Translations under genes and position numbers: made by a program
NCBI GenBank assembly: GCA_023375675.1
Contig: JALQBC010000061.1
Location: forward strand, 1 to 64,000
DNA from: Cytospora piceicola
Taxonomy: Eukaryota; Ascomycota; Sordariomycetes; Diaporthales; Cytosporaceae
Length of the DNA: 64,000 nt
Direction: 5' to 3'
Shown here: positions 11,961 to 24,184 of the stretch, one piece after another
How positions within the stretch are numbered: position 1 is the stretch's first letter
How the letters are laid out: the number at the start of each line of letters is the position of its first letter
The notes under the pieces: model-generated
What the model was told of the DNA's origin: nothing
What the model saw: only the letters and a program-made list of their open reading frames with translations
Database searches by the model: none

Positions 11961-13659
11961 CTGAAGAACTGGTCCCCACCCGTACCTGGGGTCCTCTGCG
12001 GGTGCGAGCACGGTGAGGTGGATCTCCGGTCGATCGTTCCCCCATAATTAGTCTCGTGGACGACCCCCTCCCCTCCCCCACATCCCACCGCCAACCCCCT
12101 GCCTTCAAGCGGGATTCCTACGAAAATAAAATCAAATTCCCTTTCCGGGCACCGTGGATTGCAAGAAAACCCCTGCTGGCCGGCAGTCCGCAAGCCGACT
12201 GACTGACTGATGGGAATTTACGCGCGGTCTTGGAATTTTTTCGACTTCTTGTGCGAGAGTGCCTGGGCCATCGACCTCGCCGCCGACGACGCCTACTTAA
12301 ACTCTCACTCCGCTTTGGTGGGCCGGATCGAAACATCGAAAGATGTTGAGATGAAAGCACATCCCATCTTCGACCACACATGGTCTTACCTGGCAGGCGA
12401 TGTCACGAGATTCTGGACTGCCAGTGCGTGTGTGCCATCGGGATCACAAGCACCAATCTGTACTACTAAAAGTTCCCCTTAAAGGGCAATGCCAACAAAC
12501 AACGGCCTTGATGACATCTGTCAAGTATCTTTCCGCTGCCGTACAACCACGCGACGATGATTCTGGAAAGAAGCCTTCCTTCTGTGCCACCATCACTGTG
12601 TTCCCATCTACGACATTCGTACGGATCCGTACATATCAGGCGCCTGCTCGTTGAGATTCCGACAATGTCTCACCCTATCCACTCGAACACACGGATCCAT
12701 ACCATGTGCACACACATACAGTACGTTAGGTCTATCTCCATTGCTGATGTGGGGAGCTCGACTCTCCAGGACCCTCACCCCGTCCGGCCGAACAACCGAT
12801 CTCCCGCGCGAGGAAGGGACCCGCGTACGAAGGTGACCTGCAACACGTCTCGTCTCTTCCTATGCACGACCCGCGTCGGCGCGTGGTGGGTGGTCCTTTT
12901 TCTCGCCAGCCAGCCCGCGCGTCCGCACCCGCGCCCGGGACTCTGACTGTAAGACAAACTCGCGTCATCTGTGCAACCGGTGGGCACCGCCGTAAAGTGG
13001 TCTTTTTTCTTCTCTTTTTCCCCTTCTTTCCTCATTATGCTATTTACGGCACAAATCCCTTTCTGGAGACATTCCTCGGCCGTTCCTCTCGCCGCGGGCA
13101 TGGGGGCGGAATGCAGAGTGACGCCGCCTGCGTGCTTTCGTTGGACACGCCAGGAGCCGGCTGCGGACAACGAAGGGCAGCAGGCGGGGCCATGCGCGCA
13201 CACACACACACACGCCGCAGCCGGTGGAGCGAGGCACACGTACCTACGTGCCACTCAGGAAGGCTCAGCACCGGAATGAGAAATGACGACAGGCCACACA
13301 CGCACAAGAGCATTGTCGCGCTGTCTCGGCAAAGCGGCAGCGGAAATTTATAAAGGCGTGGAATGTGTCTGTCTTCCTAATTATTGCATTGAAGATTCGC
13401 CGCCGACAGCCTGACAGGTACAGTATACCGTGGTCACTAGTGTGGGAGGGGGCTGCGCGCAACGCATTCGTCACCAACAGGTCGAACCCCCTGGACCGCC
13501 CACTGCAGGAACCCGATTTGAAGATGCCATATTACCATATCACCATGCCTTGGCGGCGTGCCGTGACGCCGTGGGGCTGAAAGCCGTCAAGAAGCGCCCT
13601 AGCAGGCCACTATTGGGACGTTTTGGGGTGACACAGCACACTGCATGTCTCGTATAGTC

Positions 13660-16600
13660 GTATAACACGGTATTTAAGAAAGTATCAACTGCTAACCTGA
13701 TCTAGAATCGTGTTAGCTAAGTCTTAGACTAGCAGGGTACTACTAAGACTTATATATAACCGTGCTTACGGCCTATATTTCCGTTATACTTAAACGCGTT
13801 TAGTTATAATAATAGCTATTAAGGTAGGCCTTTTATCGTTATCTCTATCTCGGTAGAAATACCGTATACAGTGTTATCGCCTATAAATGCGTTTTATATA
13901 TAAAGTCTATATATTAGCTTTAGAATCGTTTTTTTTAATAAAGTACTAACTAAGCTACCGCTGTTATACCTACTTAAGACAGGCGGGTTAAAAAAAATAC
14001 TATAATAGCTATAAGACTATTAGCTAGTAAAATAGTATGTAGCAGACTTATTAAAAGTATTAAAGACTCTTTATATATACTACTATAGTATAGTATTAAC
14101 CTTTTATAACGTAGTAAATAAAGCTATTATAAACGTCGTTATAACCTTTAGCCGTACTCTTTTTAATATTATAAACGTTATTATAGCGGTATATAGCGCT
14201 TGTTTAACGTAAACTATAAAGCTCGCTTATAAAGACCTACCGCCTAATATTATATATAAACTTTTTATAAAAAAAGTAAGTATACTTAGCTATAACTAGT
14301 TATATATTATAAGTACCGCCGGCTATTAAAAGATTATTAGCGGAAAGGGTATTACAGGTAAAGGTATTACGGTAAGTATACTTATAAAAAGGAGTTATTA
14401 TATAAGAGGTTTTATAGGTTATCGTATAAAACTTATAGAAAGAGATAAGGTTATCGTTTATTAAATATATTTATTAGTAAATACTATATAAACAGCTTTA
14501 AAGTTATACTTAGTTATACTTACTTACGTAAGCGCGATAAGTACGTTTAACTATACTACTTTAAGTACTATCGTAAACTTTATCGTTACTACTACTACCG
14601 AGAAAAAGCCTTATATATTCGTAGCTTTTTATATAGAACGGCTATTTAAGCTTTTTATAATTTATAGTAAAAACTTACCTTAATTATTAATAACTTATAA
14701 CAGTTCTATTAAACTATATTATATAGCCTATAGTTATTCTACTTACTTAAATTAAATCTTTTTCGCTTTAATATAGTTAGTTTATAACTTATATATAAGG
14801 GCTTAATAGCGTTTAAAGGTATCGTTAGTCTATAGCTACTTTAATAGTATAAGAATTATAGTATTACTTACTTTTATTCTTTATATACTAGCTTTATTTT
14901 ACTTTAAACGTAATCGATAAAAAGGTTATTAAAAGTCTAGTAGTAAATAAGCTAGCCGTTTTACGTAAAAGGCGTATAAACCTACTTAAACTATACTTTA
15001 ATAATCTTCTTACCTTTATATAAATACTTCCGTTATATATAGATATAAAATAGCCGTTACCGCCGTTAAAATCGGTAAAAGTATTTAAGCTTATAAACGT
15101 TAGCTTTATAAAAAAGGGTATTATTATTTTCGTCGTCGTTTTTAGCTCTTTATATCTGTTCTATTTAGCGTTATTATAAGGTAGTAAGGATAATAGTAAA
15201 GTAGCTAAAATAAACGGTAAGGTTTAGTATTTTCTTAATAGACTTTTTAGCCGTTACGTTTTAGGCTTTTTTATACTATTACGTATATACGTTAAACGTA
15301 TGTTAAGCGGTTTCTAATAAGGTATACTTATTTATCTCCCTTTTTACTCTATCCCTTTTTAAATAGCTATAGAAGCCTTTTAACGGTAATATCGTAAATA
15401 CTTAAAAAAGAATCGGTATATAAAATCTAATACGAAACTTATACGTTAGTAAAAAAGGTTATATAATAAAGGCTTAAGTAAAATATTAAAAGTAAAACTT
15501 ACTTTACTTATAATACCTACTTAAAGTTTTTATTATCTAATAGCTTCTTTTAAAGGTATACCTTTTATACTTTATACGCTTTAAGTACGGCGTTAATAGC
15601 CTTTTAGTAAAACAGCCTATATTCTTCCTTATTAACCGTATTATATACTACTTTTTAATACTATTTATAAATAACGCTAAAAGCCCTTTTAAATATATGT
15701 TTTTTTATTACTTTCGTTTAGTATTTTTAATAAAGTAACGAAATAACCTGTTTACCTTAACTATAACGTAAGAAATTATAAAAGCCTTACTATTTAGTAC
15801 TAAAATCGTCGTTTATTACCTATTCTAGCTTTTAGCTTAATACTAGCTATTTAATAACAGCTAAATAATCTTCGATTACCTATATATACTAGCTTTACGT
15901 TAAAAAAAAAGCGCCTTACCTTTAATAGCCGTAGTTATTATAAGTCTAGATAATAAAAAGGTATTAGTTTAAACGGTTAGTTTTATATAAGTTATTAAAT
16001 AGTATAAGACGGCCGTAGCTTTAAAAAGTACCGTTTATAAAAGTATTTAGCTTAAGCGGTATAAATATTAAGCTGTAAAATACCTTTTTCTCCTTCCTTA
16101 CCGTATAATTATATAAGTTAATAGCTATATAAAGCAGTTTCTCGTTTTATAACTACGTAAAGATATCGTCGCGTTTAATTATAATAAGTCTTAATTCTTT
16201 AAACTTATTAAAAAAGAAACTTATTAATACTATTACCTAGTATAACGTTTTACCTATCGTTACTACGCGAAGCTATTACTAATCGTCGCCTTTTTTACTA
16301 CCTTTTTTACTCGAATCGATTTCTTTTAGTTACGAAAAACGGCTAAGTTAATAAGCTATACGTTATAAGCCCTATATAATTTTACTTTACGCTATAACTC
16401 GACGTCCTTTTTTTATATATTATTTACTTAACCTTTCTTAAAGCTATAGCTACGTTTAAGATATTTTTTAATAACGTTAGCTAAGCTATAAAAGTAGTAA
16501 ACGTTATTATAATACGTTAAGTTATAGTTATTATTATAAAAACCGTAATACTTAAATAAAACCTTTTTACTAGTTAATACTTTTTATTTTATAGTAGTTT

Positions 16601-17315
16601 ATATTTACTTATAAAGTTTAAATCGTCTATTAACTTTTACTTAACTACTTTAAACGTTTTTATTACTACTATATACGTAAGGTATATAGTATAGCTATTA
16701 CCTATTTTATATTTAATACCTTTACCTTTTAATTTTATATACTATTAATAATATTTATAAAAGTAATATTTAATAATAAATAAGCTATTAACGGTAGTAG
16801 CTTTAAGCGATTTACTATATATATTATTAGCTTTTTTTTTTAATTAAACGTTAATAAAAAAGTTTTATAAAAGTAAGTAGTCGGCCGAAGTAACCTTTAT
16901 AACGTCGTTATCTTTAAGCTCGAAGCCGGTATACTATTATCGCTATTTAAATATAACGTCGGCGTTATAAAGTAAGTATTAGTTAAGTTAAGTAAAATAT
17001 AGCTTTATATATTAAACAGCTATACTAATAAATAAATAAAATACTATAGGTTACGATTATAATAGTTAGACGGCAGGACGATAATAATAAGTAGGTTATT
17101 AGCGACTACGTCTGCTCGGCCGCCTATATATCTATAGTAATAAAATAAGCCTATCGCGTTAAGAATAACGCGACTTATAGTAGTATAAATTAACGCGACT
17201 GTTTATATTCCTCTCGCGATATTACGGCCTTAGCGGCGCCGCTAGGGGGGGGGGGTGTCTTAGCCTCGAAGGCCGTAGGCGAGCCGGCGCCCCGCTAATC
17301 GAGCGCCGTCACACG
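13660..17315. mobile_element. RIP-mutated AT-rich island (decayed transposon, type not identifiable)
   Basis: About 3.65 kb with no open frame of 60 codons on either strand. Sequence is dominated by TA, AT and TTA/TAA words while CpG survives. In the sample 13801-13860 I count 12 TpA and no CpA or TpG; 15541-15600 also has no CpA or TpG. That is the signature expected from C-to-T mutation at CpA on both strands (RIP). The island starts sharply after a normal GC-rich stretch. It ends in a CpG-rich but still CpA-poor segment (17225-17315) with a G run. I found no long terminal repeat and no convincing terminal inverted repeat, so the class cannot be assigned by eye. Confidence 0.85.
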
Positions 17316-17487
17316 TTAAATTGGGTGGCGCTACGCTCGGCCCTCGGCCCCCGGTTCTCACACCCTTTACACTTTCTCATATACCGTATAACACTCACGG
17401 ATCCGTACCTGCTCAAAGTACGCAAGCACCACTACGCACTGGGGAAAAGGGGAGGGGCCGTGCTTTTCTGCTTCAGCCCTGGCCCCC

Positions 17488-20400
17488 TCAGCTGCTTTCC
17501 TCAATGGCCTTCTCGACGTCAGACCGTGACGTTGACCCCTGCCCGGCCACCCAGTCGAGGGCGCTGGCCCAGGTCTTGCCCCCGGCCCCATGGCCTCGGT
17601 TCCTTGCCGATGCTGACGATGGCCTCCCCCTCCGCGGCCTGACCCCGTCCCGGACCTCGGCCTGGATGAGTTGCCGCTGCTGCATCTTCTTGCGCACGTC
17701 CTCCTTCATCTTCTGCACCTCCCTCCGCGCCCCGTCGCGCAGGTCCTTGCTCGTCCAGCCCGTCTTGAGCCAGAGCCTGTACACCCCCGTCCACGTGATG
17801 ATCTTCGCGATGGACCGCTGTAGCACGGAGCTGATGTAGGCTCTGATGAAGGGGCTGAAGGCCGGGACAAGTACTGCGAGGACAGCGCCGAAGGAGACGG
17901 TGACTATCAGTGTGGCGTGTGTGGTCAGCTCAACCTGAATGCTCCTTTGGCCATTGTTTCGGTATTGTTTTCTTTCTGGGGGTGGGTAGGTGGGGGCGTA
18001 CACATGATGAGTATCTGCCTCTTAAATGTAATAGGCCAAAACGAGACAATCTCATCGGGCACCAGGCCCGAAGAATTAGACGCGCCAGGCGAAGGGTCCG
18101 ACCCGGTAAGTTCGACGGCGTTCATGCCGAAGAGGCTGCTCATGAATGAAAGAGGTAGCTGTTTTCATCTCGTGGTCAGTCATTGCATACGTGAGCAGAT
18201 GGAAAGAGTGTATACTCACAAAGACGATGGTCATAACCGTAAAGACCATGATGGCCTTGCCCTGGCGCACTGTTTCCTCCCCTTGCTTCATGGCCTCATA
18301 AGCCTGAACAACGCTGGCCTGTTGTTGCTTGAGGCCGAGCAGTTCGGTTACCTATGATCTCGTCAGCCATATGTTGTAAGGGAGACAGACCAGTCAGCTT
18401 ACGTTCTGCGCTGTACTTTCAGCACTCGATTTAAGACCACTGAGCTCATTGATCCGGTCATCAATCTCGATGAGGAAATCATCAGAGTGGTCTCTAAATG
18501 CATCATACTGCTGCATGATTCGGATCGTATTGTCACGCTCTTCCTTCGTCTCGTATATCGACTTGGAGGAACCATTCTTGCCCGGTGAACTTTCACCGCG
18601 GGGAACCGGCTTGAGGATTTCCTTGGCGAATTTAACGAACCTGGTGATCATCTCTTTCTGCTGGTTCACAATGTGCACAACAATATCTAACTCGTCGATG
18701 ATGTCGCGGATTTCACGCTGGAGTTCCGCCTCGGGCGTGACGTTCAGCAGGGCGAGGAGAAGGCTGGGGTCGACCTGTTCCTCGATTCCAGACTGGTAAA
18801 TCTCCGTGAGACGCTTGGAGAGTGTCCACAGATGTTTGAAGGCGACTGCTTGTTTGTTCGTCTGTCATGATGTCAGCGGTGTGTTCCACATCGAAGGAAG
18901 TGTTATGCACATACGACACGGCCAATGCTCTCGGCGAATATGTCCATGACCTGCGGCCGTTGGTCTTCCGTGTTAGTTCTATTGAAGAACGCATCGAAAC
19001 ACTCTTCTAATATTATAAGGGCGAGGTCGAAAATGCATCGAACGTGATTGTCTGGGTTGCTCCTGGTCTTGACCCTTATGCGGATGCTTTGGTGCACTCC
19101 TGAGGGGTCCTTGTCAGCGATCCCGTATCTTTGCGGAAAGCAAGTGAGGATCGTGTCCTTGTCAAGAACCCACATCCACAACTGATCAACCATAACGGCT
19201 CTCGATACTTTGCGGATGTCTCTAGTGCATTGGCTGCATCCCATTTCTTGCTCGTAATTTCCGTGGCGCGTCCATTCCCAACTCTCTTCTGGCTTTGGCC
19301 GTCTGGGATGGAGGGTACATGACGATGGTTTTCTCTCCTGCTGATTGTTGTCGGACTTCAGCCGATACTTATGCGCAAACTCTGCGTTCGTATATCGGTA
19401 TACGACCTGATCCCGGTCTCGAAGGCGTGTTGTCCTAAGCCGCCAGAAGTAAGCCTGGTCCAGTGTCCGGCGTGGATGGAGCGAGGAGTTTTTGAAAAGG
19501 TATTTCTCCATGATTCGTTGGTCCGGGTATGTGATCATCTTCTCGTAAAGTTTGGCGGCCTTGACCAAAACTTGTGCGAGGTGGCACTTTGGCTGGAGCT
19601 GTCCCTGTTCGTCCATCTCTACTCCCTTAAAGATAGATGGAAAACGCTCCGGGAAGATGTTTCTCGATAACGGTTTCTCCGACTTTTGGTCCTGATCCGT
19701 TCTCGACATGTTCTGCTCGTATGATCTCTCCCTTTCTTCTTTGATTTTCTCCAGAAAGATATCTTCTAGGGCATGCGGGGTGGGATAGCCACGTCCTGCT
19801 TCTTTTATTGCCCAGAGGATGTCTCTCCATTCACGCAGTTCGTTTTGGTGTTCCGCATCCTCCCAGACGAAGCGTCGAAGGTCCGGAGGGATCCTACCGG
19901 TGTTTGCCCTCTCCACAATCACCTTATCCAGCGCTATCAGTAACTTGTTTCCATATTCCTCCTCTTTGATCCTCTGCCATAGTTCGTGGGCCAAACCTTC
20001 TGGTATCGGACTGCTGACATCCCTCCTAATCTCACTCCAGAGCATTTTCGCCAGCGTGTTGAGAACCATATCCCTGTCTTTTCCGCGCGTTCTGTAATAG
20101 TTTGGCTTTTCGTATCCTGCAGACGCAGAAGTGGCGGGTGATTCCGTGTGGTCACGTCCCTTCCGATTCTCTTTCCTCTTTGCTTTCAACATCTGTGAGA
20201 TTTCTCTCTTATCCAGGCGATTTTCATCTTCGAGTTGTTCGATCAAGTTGGCCGCCTCATTTCGCCTCCTGTCTGTTTCCCAATGAAGATAAGGCATGAA
20301 CAGCACAAGACTCGTTTGAGTGTTCTCTCCGCTGTGACGCAATTCATGCAAGTTGACTGGAATTTTCTCGCAGATTGGACGAAGTCTACGGTTGTGGACA

Positions 20401-21548
20401 ATAGAGTCCGGCCCAGTGTCGTGCTGTTGGCCCCTCCAATAACTGTCTTGCAAGACCATTTTGGTCCGAGGACACGAGTTCAGACTCTCTCCAGGTTCTG
20501 GAGCAGACTCTCCGAAATACTGAGCAATAGCCTCTTCAACCCATATCATGTTATTAACGGGGAGGTGGAAGTAGCTCAGTGGGCTAGGACATGCTTTGTC
20601 TGCGATGCATTTTTCGTCTTCGTCTTCGTCTCTCACGTGCCCCTCAAAACGCCCAGTCAGTAGGTCGTATACCGAAATTTGTTGATCTGGGAATGTACCC
20701 TTATAAGTCTTGTTATCGACAGGCTGCCAGCATGGCTCCATAACATTGGCCATGAATGAGTTGTCATTGACCTCCGAAGTCTCCGGGCGCACGAACTGAA
20801 TCAGGCGCGCTTTGATGTCTCGATGCAGGTCATAAGGGGCTTTCAAACCTCCATCTGCCTCTGACGCTTCATCGTCTGCCCGCTGTCGATCGAGATTTGT
20901 TTGCTCCTGATTGATAATTTCCTTCAGCTTTTGCGAGAATTCGGGCAAAATGTTGTCGTTCTCCGGTCGACAGGATGGCTTGGCGACTGGGTCAGGTGTG
21001 CTGGAAAGTGGTACAGTGCAGGAGTGCATTGTATCGATCCTATGATCCTCAGGCCTTTCGACATTGGCGACCTTCTGGACTCTCCATGCGTTGAGACTGG
21101 CTCGGACTTCGCGAACCAGCCCCCTTAGGGCAGGAGCTCGCCGCAAAACAGCTATCCGTTTCAATTCTGCTTGCAAATTCAAAGCCGTGATATATCTCAT
21201 ACTCGGCGGTTTTCTCTTCTTATCTTGGTAGCGAAGGTCTGGCCTTCTCGCGTCATTCTTCCGATCAAGTTCGGTGTCCTCGTTCTCCAGCTTGTATGCC
21301 TGCTCCCAGATAGGATGTTCCTTATCCCCTAGTACTTGGAGACGTTTCTTGATGCTAAGGCACCCAAAGAAGTGAGACAGTATATCTCCAACATCTTTCG
21401 GATCGTGAGGCTCAACTGATAAGCAACTCGTCTGCGGATCTTCTCGTGTAAACAAATCTTCCAAATACTCTCGTGCAGCCATGTACGATGCGTCGCCTTC
21501 TGGTGGAAGCGTAGCTTCTGGTGCAGAGATATCATCGTGGTTCGCCAT
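17488..21548 (-). CDS. CorA-like Mg2+ transporter-domain protein with very long N-terminal region
   Basis: Five exons are proposed: 21548-18915, 18861-18403, 18351-18220, 18158-18004 and 17944-17488, giving 1278 residues in one frame. The first three introns have clear GTATGT, GTAAGC and GTGAGT donors. The fourth (GTGTAC...AAAG) is my best frame-preserving choice and is uncertain. The C-terminal part has the CorA layout: a long coiled/helical stretch (LLGLKQQQASVVQAYEAM), a first membrane helix (IMVFTVMTIVFLPLSFMSSL), the signature GMN in LFGMNAVE, and a second helix (ATLIVTVSFGAVLAVLVPAF). The first 878 residues are soluble, charged and Trp-rich near their end (WMWVLDKDTILTCFPQRYG), a layout known from fungal CorA-like proteins of unknown role. 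A lysine-rich tail follows the last helix. Ion transport is not proven. It sits beside the RIP island. Confidence 0.85.
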
Positions 21549-22460
21549 GGTGAGTTGCTTACTCCTGCTTCGTCCTAGAGGAGAAGATGGGGAAACTGCG
21601 GTCCAAATACCACTCCTTTTATGAATCTCTCAAGCTGAGGGGCTGGCAAGGCTGGCGGTATTGCAAGCCCAAAGTGCTACCCTATCTGCAAGATTACCTA
21701 AGTACTTGAATATTTTAAAGTACCTACCGAGGTAGGTAGGTAATCAGCACAATGCAGGTCAGCTGGCTTCCTCTGGGTAACATAGATGTGGGAGGTGCCA
21801 GAACTTCAGGTAAGTAGAAGAAGGCTGAAAGACGGCGCGGCATCCTACAGGTGGTTTGAATCTTCCAAGCAGGCGCAACACCTTGGAACACACGATTGAA
21901 TATCTCTCGCAACCTAGAGCATCTTCTGCAAGTACCTACCTAGGTACGTATGTATGTTGGAGGACAAACTACCCCCGAGCCTCCTTGTAATTCAATGTTC
22001 GAGGCTGAGCTGATATCCATCTCGAGATATGATCGTTACAGATGTGTATGTGGCTGCTATCCATTTTCAAGCTGATGCAGCCACCTCTCACTGAAAGACA
22101 TAACCGCTCAAGAGAGGAGGGATGTCTCAGCTAGCTTTTTCAGATATTATACGTGGTAACGGGGCTTCGACAATCTCGGTGTTTGGAATTGATGGCCGAC
22201 TTGTTCAAGGAGCGAAAGTGACAGGGTTTGAACCAGAACATAAGCATCAAAAATACTGGATGCTCCCCGCTAATGATTCTAGAGATTCAAATTTTCCCCT
22301 GTATGTTTTGAACAAAGCTTCCTGTTTCCTTTACTGGATGCTTGGAAGAGAGAAGTGACGATGAGATGGAATGAAGCAGTTGAGCGTTGCAAATCCGTTA
22401 GAATATTGGTTGAGGGTTCGGGGTTGCTGCTGTATCCTCAGGGTTTTAAGGCCTCCTCCA

Positions 22461-22494
22461 GGGTTACCTAGACTAGGTGCTCCAGGGGTAACCC
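22461..22494. repeat. Inverted repeat upstream of GT31 (8-bp arms)
   Basis: GGGTTACC at 22461-22468 is the reverse complement of GGTAACCC at 22487-22494. Inside the loop lies a second small inverted repeat, ACCTAG-A-CTAGGT (22466-22478), so two hairpins compete. Confidence 0.7.
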
Positions 22495-22548
22495 CAATAC
22501 GGTCGTTCGGCTTTCAGGGCCCCTACATTGCTAGGGTCGCCTAGCCCA

Positions 22549-22571
22549 GACTACCTCCTAATTAGGTAGTC
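22549..22571. repeat. Inverted repeat upstream of GT31 (nested palindrome)
   Basis: GACTACCT at 22549-22556 pairs with AGGTAGTC at 22564-22571, and the centre CCTAATTAGG is itself a perfect palindrome. It lies about 200 bases before the GT31 start codon. Confidence 0.7.
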
Positions 22572-22768
22572 CAGTGTGGCAGCTCCAATCGGCGAACCTC
22601 CAGCAACCTCAGGCCTCTATCAGATGGACTTTTGAGATACAATCAATGCATTTGCTATTGCAATGAAAACGTCGTTTGTGTTCCAAACGTACCTTTCTAC
22701 TCCTCCTTAGCTTCTGGTGGTTTCCTTCCCGTTCATACGGCCCGCCGCACAATCTTACGACGATCACC

Positions 22769-24184
22769 ATGTTCCCACGTCTTGCGGGCCCACGTCGGCT
22801 CGCTGGGATCGCCATTATCGTGCTGCTCACCTGGATCACAGTGCTTTGGGTATCCCTGCCCTTCGACAGTCCCATACTCTCGTGGCTGCGCCTTAGGACG
22901 TCCAAACTCTTCGGAGCCTTGCGCTCTCCGAACGACGACGAGAGGCTCCTCCTCGAGCTGCCGGGCCGCTTCCCCTTTACCGATGAGGAGGTCGCCTACA
23001 TCGTCAAGACGGGCTATGGCACGCAGGAGCGTGTGCCGGCACTCCTGGAAGCGTCATGGCGGACAAGGGCAAGATCCGAATATGAGGAGGACAATATCCT
23101 GCTTGTAGGAGATTTTACGGCTGAGTTTGTCTCTCAAGGGAGAACGGTTGTAATCCACGACATGGTTGCGGCGGCCATGGAACATGATGCGGTGGTCAAG
23201 ACGACCAACAAGAACACCGAGCGGGCGTATAAATATGGGAACATGACATTGGCGATCAAAGACGGTAAAAAGAAGGAGGCAGAGGAATATTCCAAGGCTG
23301 TGGGGTGGGAACTGGATGCTCTAAAGGTAGGGTACGTGCAATCCCTTTCCTGATGAGGTTGCTAACAGGCGACGCAGTTTCTACCCAGCCTCGAATTAGC
23401 GTGGAATACCATGCCTGGCAAGAAATGGTTTATAATGCAGGACGACGACACCTTCATATTACGACCCTCCCTATACCGACTCCTCGAACACCTCGACCCT
23501 TCGAACGAGTTACTATACCTGGGCAACGCCATCGGCGATTATAAGACCCGGTTCGGGCATGGTGGATCGGGTTTCATTCTTTCGCAGGCGGCGATGCGCC
23601 GCTTGTTTGAGAACCCAGACGTTGTTTCGCAGGCCTACGTCGCATCCCTCAATGAGACCTGGGGCGACAAATTGATCGCAACCACGCTGATCAAAGTCGG
23701 CATCTACATCAGCGAGAGATACGGTCACTTCTTTAATGGAGAGAGGCCGTTGATCACGAAGGCTTCTGCGGACCGATTTTGTTCACCCCTGGTTTCTTTC
23801 CATGGTCTGGCACAGCCTGCAAAAATGATTGAGGTGGGCAAGATGTTCGCGGGCTTATACACACCGGTTTTCTGGAAAGATCTCTGGGAGATATACGGTC
23901 AGCCCAGCCTGGACGCCTTGGACCAGAACCCGATACGGTTGGGACAGGATCACGTGGGCAGGCAGGATGATTCGTCCATGATCAGCCGCACCGAATCTGT
24001 TGACAAGTGCCTGGCGGCGTGTGAGAGCCGAGGCAAGGAGTGTCTTGCTTGGACGTGGGACAAGCAGACGAAGCTCTGTATCTTGAGTTCATGGATGATC
24101 GTTGGAGAACAGCCCAAAGATAGATATTCCGGGCTCAATGTAGCAGAGGTGAGAGGGTTGGCGAGTAAGTGTGGGAAGTACTGA
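22769..24184 (+). CDS. Glycosyltransferase family 31 (Fringe-like) with C-terminal PAN/Apple module
   Basis: Golgi type II glycosyltransferase, probably a beta-1,3-hexosyltransferase. Exons are 22769-23326 and 23378-24184 (454 residues). The 51-base intron has a GCTAAC branch. I chose the ATG at 22769 (CACCATG context) because it starts directly before the signal anchor (about residues 12-32, GIAIIVLLTWITVLWVSL). The metal-binding DXD motif is DDD at about 208-210 in FIMQDDDTF. The Fringe-type GHGGSGFILS and an ETWGDKLI stretch follow. The last 80 residues have the Cys pattern of a PAN/Apple fold (DKCLAACESRGKECLAW). Donor sugar and acceptor cannot be deduced. It is transcribed divergently from the CorA-like gene. 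Confidence 0.87.

Larger units (their letters stand above)
10251..13650. other. Non-coding intergenic region with simple repeats
   Basis: About 3.4 kb without a supportable gene. It has a triple GTGCAGG-type repeat at about 10848-10868, many CCTAGGTA-type motifs at 10970-11250, an (AC)n microsatellite at about 11928-11956 and another at 13198-13215. Open frames up to 163 codons overlap on both strands and contain these repeats. None has a recognisable domain. Confidence 0.55.
21549..22768. other. Intergenic region between divergent CorA-like and GT31 genes
   Basis: Shared 1.2-kb 5' region of two divergent genes. It contains CCTAGGTA-type motifs (near 21730 and 21940) and two inverted repeats annotated separately. 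A 78-codon frame at 22122-22358 (plus) has an ATG in fair context but no motif, so I do not call it a gene. Confidence 0.6.

Noticed and set aside
13627..17312. GTGAC at both ends of the RIP island as terminal inverted repeats
   Set aside because: Only five bases match, with no extension and no clear target-site duplication; not enough to claim a DNA transposon.
20565..20640. tRNA-like GTAGCTCAGTGGGCTAGG at about 20572
   Set aside because: It resembles an A box by chance, lies inside the CorA-like coding exon, and no B box or cloverleaf can be formed.
22122..22358. 78-codon plus-strand frame MSQLAFSDIIRG...
   Set aside because: The start context is fair but there is no motif or signal peptide, and it sits in a divergent promoter; too little to call a gene.
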